This document shows, in pieces, positions 16,785-24,192 of a stretch of DNA of 61,621 bases. A program made the position numbers and the translations under genes. How positions within the stretch are numbered: the stretch's first letter is position 1; every line of letters begins with the position of its first letter. A model generated the notes under the pieces. It saw only the letters and a list, made by a program, of their open reading frames with translations, searched no databases and was not told the origin of the DNA. The DNA comes from Verrucomicrobiota bacterium (GTDB taxonomy: Bacteria; Verrucomicrobiota; Kiritimatiellia; SS1-B-03-39; UBA6053), in contig JAFIGD010000030.1 of the NCBI GenBank assembly GCA_020831625.1, positions 1-61,621 on the forward strand, given 5' to 3'.

Positions 16785-17879
16785 ATGTAAAGAGCCTTTC
16801 AGATAAAAAATATTTTCATCAGAGTGCCTGTTTTTTGCAAGGTCATGAACTAATTGGAACGTCCTTTTCCCAATCTCCAAAAAAGGCAGTTTATATGTAG
16901 TGAGCTCTATTGAATTATCAGCTCCCGTGGCAGGCAAATAACCTCCGATTCCGGCGATTTTCATCGCTTCAGGAATCTTAATGCCTCTTTGTTTTGCAAC
17001 ATCCAGACAGCCCAAACCAATGAAGTCATCTGCACAGAGACACCCGTCGGGCAATGCATCAATGTGGTCAAACCATCGGCCCGCCAAACGACGGACACCC
17101 TCCAGCGGATGATCGAAGTCGGGCTTAATCTCAGGCACCTGAAGAATATGCGCCTGATGGAGCTCCAACCCTGAATCCTGCATGGCTTTTTTGTAGCCCA
17201 TGTACCGGTCCCGTATATTAATCGACAGCGAATCATTGCTGATAAAACCGATGGTGCGGCATCCCTTGTCGACCAAATGACGCGTCATGGTATAGGCGGC
17301 ATCAAACGCGTCCCCGATCACGGACGGAATATTCACGCCCGGAAGCGAGTTCTCCGCCAGGACCACCGGGCAGGGGCATTTCAGCAGGGCTTTTTCAATT
17401 TGATGCCGCTGGTCCACATTCACGATCAAGGGGTAGACAGCGACCGCCCGGACGTTAAAGTCGGTAAGATGGTTTAAAATCTGGGCCTCTTTTTCAAAAT
17501 CCGATCCCACGCTCAAAAGCAGCGTTCGGCGTCCAACCGATTGTGCCGCTTCATTAAACCCGCTGACAATCTGCCAAATTCCGGGATGATGTTCTCCCGG
17601 ATAGATGAAGGCGAAAGCGTTCAGATTGTGTTTTGCCGGTACCGGAGCTCCCGTCCTCTCCACCACTTTGGTGCCCACACGCGGTCTGCGCTCCACAAGG
17701 CCCAAATGCACCAGACTGGCCAATGCTTTACTCACAGTTCCGCGGCTGACCGCCAATTCCTCCGCCAACTCTGATTCCGTGGGCAAACACTCCCCCTGGG
17801 GATAAATCCCGCTTTCAATGCGCTCCAAAAGCATCTCCCGGATAGCATCCACTTTTAGCTTAGACCCTGATTGATTCAT
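16767..17879 (-). CDS. GntR-LacI hybrid transcriptional regulator (AraR-like layout)
   Basis: 370 residues. Residues 1-75 are a GntR winged helix: REMLLERIESGIYPQGECLP, TESELAEELAVSRGTVSKAL, LVHLGLVERRPRVGTKV. Residues ~85-365 form a LacI/periplasmic-binding-protein sensor: FAFIYPGEHHPGIWQIVSGF, AAYTMTRHLVDKGCRTIGFI, LPDGCLCADDFIGLGCLDVA, MKIAGIGGY. This arrangement is that of AraR, a sugar-responsive repressor. It is the last gene of the long minus-strand array and its stop overlaps the dead SNF2 fragment at the island edge. A half-site resembling the island palindrome lies 12 bp upstream of its start, suggesting autoregulation. Most likely controller of the island. Confidence 0.88.
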   Translation of the reverse strand: MNQSGSKLKVDAIREMLLERIESGIYPQGECLPTESELAEELAVSRGTVSKALASLVHLGLVERRPRVGTKVVERTGAPVPAKHNLNAFAFIYPGEHHPGIWQIVSGFNEAAQSVGRRTLLLSVGSDFEKEAQILNHLTDFNVRAVAVYPLIVNVDQRHQIEKALLKCPCPVVLAENSLPGVNIPSVIGDAFDAAYTMTRHLVDKGCRTIGFISNDSLSINIRDRYMGYKKAMQDSGLELHQAHILQVPEIKPDFDHPLEGVRRLAGRWFDHIDALPDGCLCADDFIGLGCLDVAKQRGIKIPEAMKIAGIGGYLPATGADNSIELTTYKLPFLEIGKRTFQLVHDLAKNRHSDENIFYLKGSLHLGMTT

Positions 17880-17890
17880 GACTTATGAAT

Positions 17891-17905
17891 ATTGAAACAT
17901 CAAAT
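17891..17905. promoter_or_regulatory. Half-site resembling the island operator, upstream of the GntR-LacI gene
   Basis: Read on the minus strand, ATTTGATGTTTCAAT matches the first 15 bases of the palindrome at 32535 (ATTTGATGTTTAAAT) at 14 positions. The second arm is not preserved. Located 12-26 bp upstream of the regulator start codon, where it could mediate weak autorepression. Confidence 0.4.
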
Positions 17906-17936
17906 AGAAGTCAAATGAATTGAACCCGGCAGAGGA

Positions 17937-18959
17937 TCAGGGAAGAATCAGTGGGAGCACCTCCTCGAAGTTTTGGCAAACCGCATGGCAAAATCCGTCC
18001 ATACCGCCTGTAGACAGATTCCCGCCGGCGACACCGATTACCGGGAAACCGGCAAGGCGAAGAGCCATGACTCCCGCCCCGCTGTCTTCTATCCCCACAA
18101 CGTGATGCCGCTCTTCAAAAGGAATCCCCAGGCCCACCCGGGCGGCTTCGGCATAGAGCCAGGGATGCGGTTTGGGACACAACTCCCCCAGAGTGCCGGG
18201 TTCCCCCGGCCGGAGCGCATGGCCGGCAGTGATGATCGTGTCATAAAACTCGGCGGGATCGCCCAGTCCGAGGGTTCTGAACGCATCCAGTATTTCCGGC
18301 CAGGCTTTTTCATGTAATCCGGAGGTGACCAGCGCGATTTTGATAGTATGCGCTTTCAGGGTGAGAAGAAATTCCTTGATGCCGGGTGCGGGGCGGAACG
18401 CCCCGCGAAGTCCGCTTCCCTGAAGAACAGCCTCCATTTCAACACGGGTAACATGATAGTACCTGCTTCTGGCTTCCTCCACCGTTTTATGAGGGCAATA
18501 CGTTCGTATGCAATAGAGCAGGTGTTCGGAAACAGAGTGACCGGATACAAAGGGCAGGTCTTCCGGTTTCAGGGCAAAACCGGGATCTTCAAGCAGCAAC
18601 GCCATGGTTTTTTGGATAATTCCAATCCAGAAGGCCTCACTGTGAACGGTCGTGCCGTCCAAATCCATCAGGACTGCTTTGATAGGCTTTTCCAACCGGA
18701 CGGAATGCAGCGGATAATAAGCAGGGTATCCCAGCTTGGAGCGGACATGCGCCAAAACCTTCCCGCTGCGAAATGAAACAAACTCAATCGTCCGGTCCGG
18801 CGTGCGGCGAACAGAAACAACCTCCGGATCCCGCAGCGCGAAAAGTCCATCCGCAGTTTCCGCCAGGGCCTCCAGGTTCTCATGCGGCAAAACGTCCGGT
18901 TCAAATGCCTTGCCGGGCGGTTCACCTTTTGCCAACGGGTTAGAGTTCCGGGGAGTCAT
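17937..18959 (-). CDS. HAD-superfamily phosphatase/phosphomutase with N-terminal extension
   Basis: 340 residues. HAD motif I is VLMDLDGTTVHSE (Asp99 nucleophile, Asp101). Motif II is IALVTSGLHEK, the conserved Lys region is CPKPHPWLYAEAARVG, and motif IV is VVGIEDSGAGVMALRLAG. The cap region follows motif I, as in beta-phosphoglucomutase-like and sugar-phosphate phosphatases. The first ~90 residues are an extra domain without recognised family, ending just before motif I. The start overlaps the stop of the ROK-like kinase by 4 bp, so the two are made together. A kinase-HAD pair suggests phosphorylation of a sugar followed by isomerisation or dephosphorylation. Substrate unknown. Confidence 0.82.
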   Translation of the reverse strand: MTPRNSNPLAKGEPPGKAFEPDVLPHENLEALAETADGLFALRDPEVVSVRRTPDRTIEFVSFRSGKVLAHVRSKLGYPAYYPLHSVRLEKPIKAVLMDLDGTTVHSEAFWIGIIQKTMALLLEDPGFALKPEDLPFVSGHSVSEHLLYCIRTYCPHKTVEEARSRYYHVTRVEMEAVLQGSGLRGAFRPAPGIKEFLLTLKAHTIKIALVTSGLHEKAWPEILDAFRTLGLGDPAEFYDTIITAGHALRPGEPGTLGELCPKPHPWLYAEAARVGLGIPFEERHHVVGIEDSGAGVMALRLAGFPVIGVAGGNLSTGGMDGFCHAVCQNFEEVLPLILP

Positions 18960-20362
18960 ATCGATTTCAGGGCGGGAAGACTTGCGGCGGCGACAGCCTG
19001 ACCCACACGGCGGAATCTCTCATCCGGCACATGCAGGGTGATGGAATGGCGGGAATCCCCAAACACCCTGTCTAAAACAGAGCGGGCGGTCTCAAGAATT
19101 GTTTCTCCCCCCGCTCCGGACAGGACCCTTCCCAATAACAGCACATGCTCAAAATCGAGATAGTCCCGGTAAAGAGGCAGGCTGTATCCCAGACAGACCC
19201 CGATGCTTTCAAAAATGCGCAGGGCATCCGGGTCCGCCTTGTCCGCAAGCACCTGCACCGCCCGCAAACGCTCTGGCAAAGGCATCTCCCCGGGAAAATG
19301 AAGACCCGTCCTTGGAGCCAGACGCGCCACGGCCTGCTGGGAAAAGTACTGGGCGCCGCAACCGAGGTCCCGGGCAATCGGCTCTTGTGCGGCCTCCGCC
19401 GAAAGATCGACCGGAACATAGGCCAATTCATGATAATTTCCGGTAAACCGGCATTCACCGTTCACAAAACCGGCCGCCTCGCTCGATCCCATCGCAATGC
19501 CCAGCAACGGGGCGCACCCGAGCGACATTGCGCCCGCCAGAGCTGTCACTTCTCCGTCATTCATTACTTCCAATGGAACTCCCCACTCTTTTTGCAGATT
19601 GAGAAACAGGGGTTCGACCCGGCGTTGAAAATCATCCGGAGGCACCGCACGAAACAGGGAGGCAACTTTCACCCGGTTGGCAACATAGGCCCCGGCAGCA
19701 CTGCCCCCAATGGCATCCACACGTGGAAGATGTTGAGCGGCAAGCTTAAGCCCGGCGCGAATTCGCTCGATATGGTACTCCGGATTCGATTCGCGGCCGG
19801 GATCCCAGGGAATTTCCGTGGTGAATACCGGTTCACCCTCTTTCACCGCGGCCAGCTTGTAGTCACTCGCGCCAAGATCGAACCCAATGCGGCAGCCGTC
19901 GAGATGGCCTCCCTGTGACAGACTCAGGGTCCGGGCGGGAGGCAGATCCGATTCCAGAACACGGTTCACCTCAAAAGGCTGTTCATACACCGTCTGCATC
20001 CGGATGACATCGGCCGCCCTTTCTCCCCCGCAGGAAAAAACGCTCTGCAGGTCCCCGCACAGTCTGCTTGGACCAGACAGACTGAGCCGGGTTCCGCCAT
20101 GAATCCAAAGCAGACTCTTCACCTGCCGCTCCACGTACCGGAACATGTCCGGATCCTTTCGACCCTCCGATCCGGGAATACGTAAACTCCGGCGCACCAC
20201 CACCCCGTCCGCTCTTTCGAGGGCGATATGGAGTGTTTGAGCATTTTTAGAATGCCGCGCAGCGTTCTCGATGCGCCGGTTTTCCAACACCACCGGACGG
20301 AAACCGGGGTCGAGGGGAACCGGAATGGGCGGCATGTTTTCAGAAGTCGAATGGATATTCAT
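18956..20362 (-). CDS. ROK-like ASKHA sugar kinase with unusual N-terminal domain
   Basis: 468 residues from the ATG at 20362; further upstream starts run into the neighbouring gene. Residues ~1-150 have no recognised family. From there an ASKHA core is seen: CRIGFDLGASDYKLAAVKEG (phosphate-1 loop with Asp, Gly and Lys), AIGGSAAGAYVANRV, VMNDGEVTALAGAMSLGCAP and LGIAMGSSEAAGFVNG (comparable to the ROK NDANAA and GTGVGGG blocks), and HVLLLGRVLSGAGGE near the adenosine site. The ROK zinc motif CxCGxxGCxE is absent and the catalytic Asp position reads NDGEV. Probably a sugar kinase of a divergent family, coupled by an ATGA overlap to the HAD gene. Confidence 0.65.
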   Translation of the reverse strand: MNIHSTSENMPPIPVPLDPGFRPVVLENRRIENAARHSKNAQTLHIALERADGVVVRRSLRIPGSEGRKDPDMFRYVERQVKSLLWIHGGTRLSLSGPSRLCGDLQSVFSCGGERAADVIRMQTVYEQPFEVNRVLESDLPPARTLSLSQGGHLDGCRIGFDLGASDYKLAAVKEGEPVFTTEIPWDPGRESNPEYHIERIRAGLKLAAQHLPRVDAIGGSAAGAYVANRVKVASLFRAVPPDDFQRRVEPLFLNLQKEWGVPLEVMNDGEVTALAGAMSLGCAPLLGIAMGSSEAAGFVNGECRFTGNYHELAYVPVDLSAEAAQEPIARDLGCGAQYFSQQAVARLAPRTGLHFPGEMPLPERLRAVQVLADKADPDALRIFESIGVCLGYSLPLYRDYLDFEHVLLLGRVLSGAGGETILETARSVLDRVFGDSRHSITLHVPDERFRRVGQAVAAASLPALKSI

Positions 20363-20393
20363 ACTAGGCCTTGAGACATGGAAGTTTTTGTGT

Positions 20394-21914
20394 TCATCGG
20401 GCAACCCAGATTGGACTGGACCAGGCCCATTGACGGTTCCACTGTTCCACCCGCACGCGATACACATCGTATCCATTGCCAAGCGGTTCACCGCCGGCCC
20501 GGTCGATTCCCGCCGTTTGAACTTCATACTGATCCGCCGTGGCGGCGGTCAGGCGGAACGCCGGTGTCCCATACCCGCCGATATAACTGCTCCGGGCTCC
20601 GGAAAGGAGCTCACTGAGCGGAAACGAAGTCAAACGTCCATTCACCTCCACTTCGATATGTGCATGCACGGGCATCTCCACTTCGAGAGAAAACCCCTGG
20701 TTGCTGTTGGTCACGGTGGTGCTGTTCCCCCGGGTCCGGGTATGGAAAGACACGGTGCGGCCGTCCTCCTGTTTCCAGGAGGAATAAGAGAACTCCTCCT
20801 CCGTTCCGTCCGGGGAAACGGTTTCGCTTCCCTTGAAACGGGGTTCCGCCGCCAATATCTCCCCTTCCCCCAGCCCGAAGCGGACCCGCCAGTCCACCGG
20901 CCGTCCCCGGGAGCCCCAGCCCACCTCCAGATTGACTTTGGCCCGAACGATGCCGGAGCGGGGACCCTCCCCGTCCGCGACAACCGGCCAGTACCGTTCC
21001 AACACCTTCTCATTTTTCAGCAGTTCAATTCCACGAATCGCCCCGCCGGCTTTGACCGACAGATTGAACTGCCGGGATTCAGACGACGTTTCGATGACGG
21101 AACCCGTGGGCGCGTCATTCAACGAAAAAAGGAGTTCGACATTGTCGCCGGTAAGCGCAACCGTTCGGCGGTTTTGTATCGCCTCCCAGATTGCGTGGCG
21201 GGTAAGCGACGCCGCCAGCACCGCGACCCGCCCGTGTCCGTGACTGCCGGGATGGGCACTGTGGTGGTCGGTGGAGGCGGTCACGCCCACAACATGGCCC
21301 ATTTTCAATCCGGCGCTGTAGGTGCTGTCCACATCGCAGGGTCCCATGGAGTGGAGGTAGGGATATGGAGAATGGTCCCCTTCGCTGCAACCATGCATGG
21401 AGAAAATTTCAACCACAGGGCTGACTTCACTGGAAAAGTTCCGCCAGTTAATCCCCCGGTAACCCTGCTTATAGCCAATATGGTGGGGGAAGCACATCGC
21501 CGCCACGCCCCGGCGGTTCAGTTCGGTCAGAGATTCACGAAGGGCCGTCACGTCAGGCGTATCCAGAATCCGCCCCTGTCCGTCCCGGTACATGACCGTT
21601 TGATCCCCGTCCGCGCAGGAATGCATTTCGTAGCCAAGAAAACTGACAAATTCCCCATCGCGGTTTGCCGAATCACTCTCTTCACAAAAAGCCTCCCAGC
21701 CGGACGCCAGTTTTCGGAACCCGTCCTCGTGATAACGGATCCGCCGCTCCATGCCCGGCTGATTGCGGGGCATGTCCGGCCAGAGTCCGTGTCCGGTCAC
21801 GGAAACAAAATCCAGTTGCATCCTCGCGTTGGCCAGTGCCTCCCGGAGAGAGCCATGACCATAACTGGCCCCGCAATGACTGTGAATATCCCCATAATAC
21901 GTTTTCAGCTTCAT
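20394..21914 (-). CDS. PHP/DUF3604-type metal-dependent hydrolase
   Basis: 506 residues without signal peptide. A PHP-superfamily metal site is readable: YGDIHSHCGASYGHGSLREA, LDFVSVTGHGL, CFPHHIGYKQG, VVEIFSMHGC and GVTASTDHHSAHPGSHGHGR give the His, Asp and Glu ligands in the usual order. The C-terminal ~170 residues look beta-rich (GIELLKNEKVLERY, YSSWKQEDGRTVSF) and may be an accessory domain. PHP enzymes hydrolyse phosphoesters or other bonds; this branch (DUF3604, CehA-like) has no settled reaction. Its start overlaps the NagB stop by 4 bp. A hydrolytic step on a phosphorylated or modified sugar would fit the operon. Confidence 0.75.
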   Translation of the reverse strand: MKLKTYYGDIHSHCGASYGHGSLREALANARMQLDFVSVTGHGLWPDMPRNQPGMERRIRYHEDGFRKLASGWEAFCEESDSANRDGEFVSFLGYEMHSCADGDQTVMYRDGQGRILDTPDVTALRESLTELNRRGVAAMCFPHHIGYKQGYRGINWRNFSSEVSPVVEIFSMHGCSEGDHSPYPYLHSMGPCDVDSTYSAGLKMGHVVGVTASTDHHSAHPGSHGHGRVAVLAASLTRHAIWEAIQNRRTVALTGDNVELLFSLNDAPTGSVIETSSESRQFNLSVKAGGAIRGIELLKNEKVLERYWPVVADGEGPRSGIVRAKVNLEVGWGSRGRPVDWRVRFGLGEGEILAAEPRFKGSETVSPDGTEEEFSYSSWKQEDGRTVSFHTRTRGNSTTVTNSNQGFSLEVEMPVHAHIEVEVNGRLTSFPLSELLSGARSSYIGGYGTPAFRLTAATADQYEVQTAGIDRAGGEPLGNGYDVYRVRVEQWNRQWAWSSPIWVAR

Positions 21915-22735
21915 ACATGTGCTCCTTCAGATACTTCCAGGGTAAACGTTTTCCGGGAAACCGTGTCCGGATTCGGACACGCGGATCCGGATGTCATCCG
22001 GAGCGCAGCCCCCGCCTCTGGATCCAGATACCACATGGCGTCCGAATGACCGCGCAAGGCGGAGGCGGGCACAACCGTGGACACCGGGCCGTGGACCGCC
22101 TCCGCGACCGCCCGGGCTTTGGATGGTCCGAACGCCAGCAGTTCGCACCTGCGCGCCTCCAGAATCGTGCGGATGCCCATGGTGATACTTTGCCGGGGAA
22201 CGGCGGCAGGACTGCCGTCAAAGAATCCCGCATTGTCGGAACGGGTCCGGGGGGTCAGTGTGCTCACCCGGGTGCGGGACAGAAAAGAGGTCCCGGGTTC
22301 ATTAAAGCCGATATGCCCGTTGCTGCCGACGCCCAGCACCAGCAGGTCGATTCCTCCGGCCTGCGCAATTGCGGCCTCGTACGCCTCACAGGCGGCAGGC
22401 AAATCCGCCGCCATTCCGTCCGGCAGATGGATCCGCTCCGGCGGCACATTCACCGCATCAAAAAAATTGCGCCGCATGAACGTGTGGAACGAACCGTCAT
22501 GGCCGGGCGGCAATCCCACATATTCATCCAGATTAAAGGTTGTCACCCGACTGAAATCCAGACCGGCCTCACGGTGAAGCCGGATCAATTCCCGGTACAG
22601 CAGACGCGGGCTGTTCCCGGTGGGCAAACCGAGTACCGCATCCGGCTTTTCACGGATCAGCCGGTCAATCCGCATTGCAAGCTCTCTGCTGGCGTCTTCA
22701 GGCGTATTATAAACCATAAATTTCATTGCATTCAT
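21911..22735 (-). CDS. nagB: Glucosamine-6-phosphate deaminase NagB family
   Basis: 274 residues, usual length. Diagnostic segments are AVLGLPTGNSPRLLYREL, TTFNLDEYVGLPPGHDGSFH (catalytic Asp), LLVLGVGSNGHIGFNEPG (catalytic His and Glu loop) and TMGIRTILEARRC. The enzyme converts glucosamine-6-phosphate to fructose-6-phosphate and ammonia. Its presence suggests that the glycan contains an amino sugar, or that this relative handles another sugar phosphate. Start ATG at 22735 or 22726. It is translationally coupled on both sides (ATGA overlaps with the ADP-ribosylglycohydrolase-fold gene and the PHP gene). Confidence 0.88.
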   Translation of the reverse strand: MNAMKFMVYNTPEDASRELAMRIDRLIREKPDAVLGLPTGNSPRLLYRELIRLHREAGLDFSRVTTFNLDEYVGLPPGHDGSFHTFMRRNFFDAVNVPPERIHLPDGMAADLPAACEAYEAAIAQAGGIDLLVLGVGSNGHIGFNEPGTSFLSRTRVSTLTPRTRSDNAGFFDGSPAAVPRQSITMGIRTILEARRCELLAFGPSKARAVAEAVHGPVSTVVPASALRGHSDAMWYLDPEAGAALRMTSGSACPNPDTVSRKTFTLEVSEGAHV

Positions 22736-24192
22736 TTTCCCTCAACCGTGAAGACTCCCGGAATCCATTGCCCTCCGTCATCCAGATCGGCGATTCCCGC
22801 CACCCATTCCACCACCCCCGCCTCTTCGGGACGGGCAATCACTGCGGTCAAAACATGCCTGCCGGGACTCATCACCCGGTCCACATACTGATTGATGGGA
22901 ATGCGGTGGGCGGAGGGAGCCATGCGCCCCCCTTCACGTCCAAACGCATACGCCCCGTCCACAAACACCCGGCAGTTTTCGCGGGTGTTGAAACAAATGC
23001 GCGCGCGGGTTTCCCGCCGGAGCTCCCATTCAAGCTGTAAAAACATCATGCCCGCCTGAAACGCATCTGTGTGAATCCGACCCAGAGTCCCCGGAAACCG
23101 TTTCGGGGACAACGGAGGCATCTTCAGCGTCATCGGTTTATTTCGCGACCAGCCCTGACCGAACCAGGGAACCTCCTGAAAACCAATCCCCACTTGAATG
23201 GTTTGCGCGGGAACCGGAACCGGCTCCGCCTCCGGGGGCGTGCGACCCTGCAAACGGTCCCGAAGGCTCACCACCAAATCCGTAAAGCCGTCCAGGGTTG
23301 GCGGGGGCGAAATCCCCCGGATCTGGGGGCTGAGTTTCAGATCCCGCCCTATCGGATCAAGCCATTTCGGGTCGATGCCGTCCGGATTCAGAATTCCCAG
23401 CAATGCCCCCACTGTCGCCGCCGTGCAGTCGGTGTCTTTTCCACAATTCGCCGCCGTGCAGATGGAGCGGGAAAAGTCTCCGTCTCCGTCCAGCAGGGCC
23501 AGCAGGATAAAGGCGATGTTTTCGGTGACATTGGTGAAATCCTCATGGCCATACCGATCCAGAATCTGCCGTCTGACCTCCCTCCAGTCCCCGGAGCCTT
23601 CCCACCACTGAAAGGTGTCCCGGACCGCCCGGGCCAGAATCGAGTCTGCCGGGATCTGTTTGAGCCCCGCCTCGACAACATCGCTTACACGCCTCATCTC
23701 AAAGGCGGCGGACTGCATCGCCGCCAGAAAGACTTCGGCCCAGAGCCCGTCCCGGTCATGATCAACACAGGCGTCCTCATAGGCATAGGCCGCGGCGAGT
23801 GCGGGGTTTCCCGGCGCCAGACAGGCCCACAGTTCACTGCGGATCGCCGCCCCCATGCCATTCATGAACCAATTGTCAAACGATCCGCTTTGCGGCGCGG
23901 CGATCCCCTCGCGCAGATTCCGGATACACACCGCATACTCATCCCAGGGAAACCCGATATGCTCCAGCCAGCCGCGGCTCAGGACATGCCGGCAAACCCG
24001 GGGGTCTGTCTCCCGGTCCAGAAGGCAGGCCCAGACCACCTGAAGATCCAAATCGTCATTGGGCAGCATTTCCCGGGGAACCGGGTCGTAAAACGCCAAA
24101 TCGAACGGACCGGACATCCCCTCGTAGGGCATCCCCAGTGTTCCGCCCACGGCTTTGCCAAGCCAGCAGCCCATAACCTGATCACGATACAT
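22732..24192 (-). CDS. ADP-ribosylglycohydrolase-fold protein
   Basis: 486 residues from the ATG at 24192, chosen because it starts the family motif YRDQVMGCWLGKAVGGTLGMPYEG. The di-metal ligand sets of the ADP-ribosylglycohydrolase fold are present in variant form: LPNDDLDLQVVW in place of the usual TDDT block and NCGKDTDCTAATVGALLG near residue 250. The last ~150 residues are beta-rich (FNTRENCRVFVDGAYAFGRE) and look like an appended accessory domain. Members of this subfamily recur in polysaccharide loci of PVC bacteria and Bacteroidota. There they more likely cleave an N- or O-glycoside than ADP-ribose, but no activity can be assigned here. Its 5' end overlaps the GH38-like gene by 11 bp. 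Confidence 0.8.
   Translation of the reverse strand: MYRDQVMGCWLGKAVGGTLGMPYEGMSGPFDLAFYDPVPREMLPNDDLDLQVVWACLLDRETDPRVCRHVLSRGWLEHIGFPWDEYAVCIRNLREGIAAPQSGSFDNWFMNGMGAAIRSELWACLAPGNPALAAAYAYEDACVDHDRDGLWAEVFLAAMQSAAFEMRRVSDVVEAGLKQIPADSILARAVRDTFQWWEGSGDWREVRRQILDRYGHEDFTNVTENIAFILLALLDGDGDFSRSICTAANCGKDTDCTAATVGALLGILNPDGIDPKWLDPIGRDLKLSPQIRGISPPPTLDGFTDLVVSLRDRLQGRTPPEAEPVPVPAQTIQVGIGFQEVPWFGQGWSRNKPMTLKMPPLSPKRFPGTLGRIHTDAFQAGMMFLQLEWELRRETRARICFNTRENCRVFVDGAYAFGREGGRMAPSAHRIPINQYVDRVMSPGRHVLTAVIARPEEAGVVEWVAGIADLDDGGQWIPGVFTVEGK

Noticed and set aside
20271-22049. 592-codon plus-strand frame opposite the kinase, PHP and NagB genes
   Set aside because: Antisense to genes with readable motifs; its own product is Pro/Arg/His-rich and featureless.
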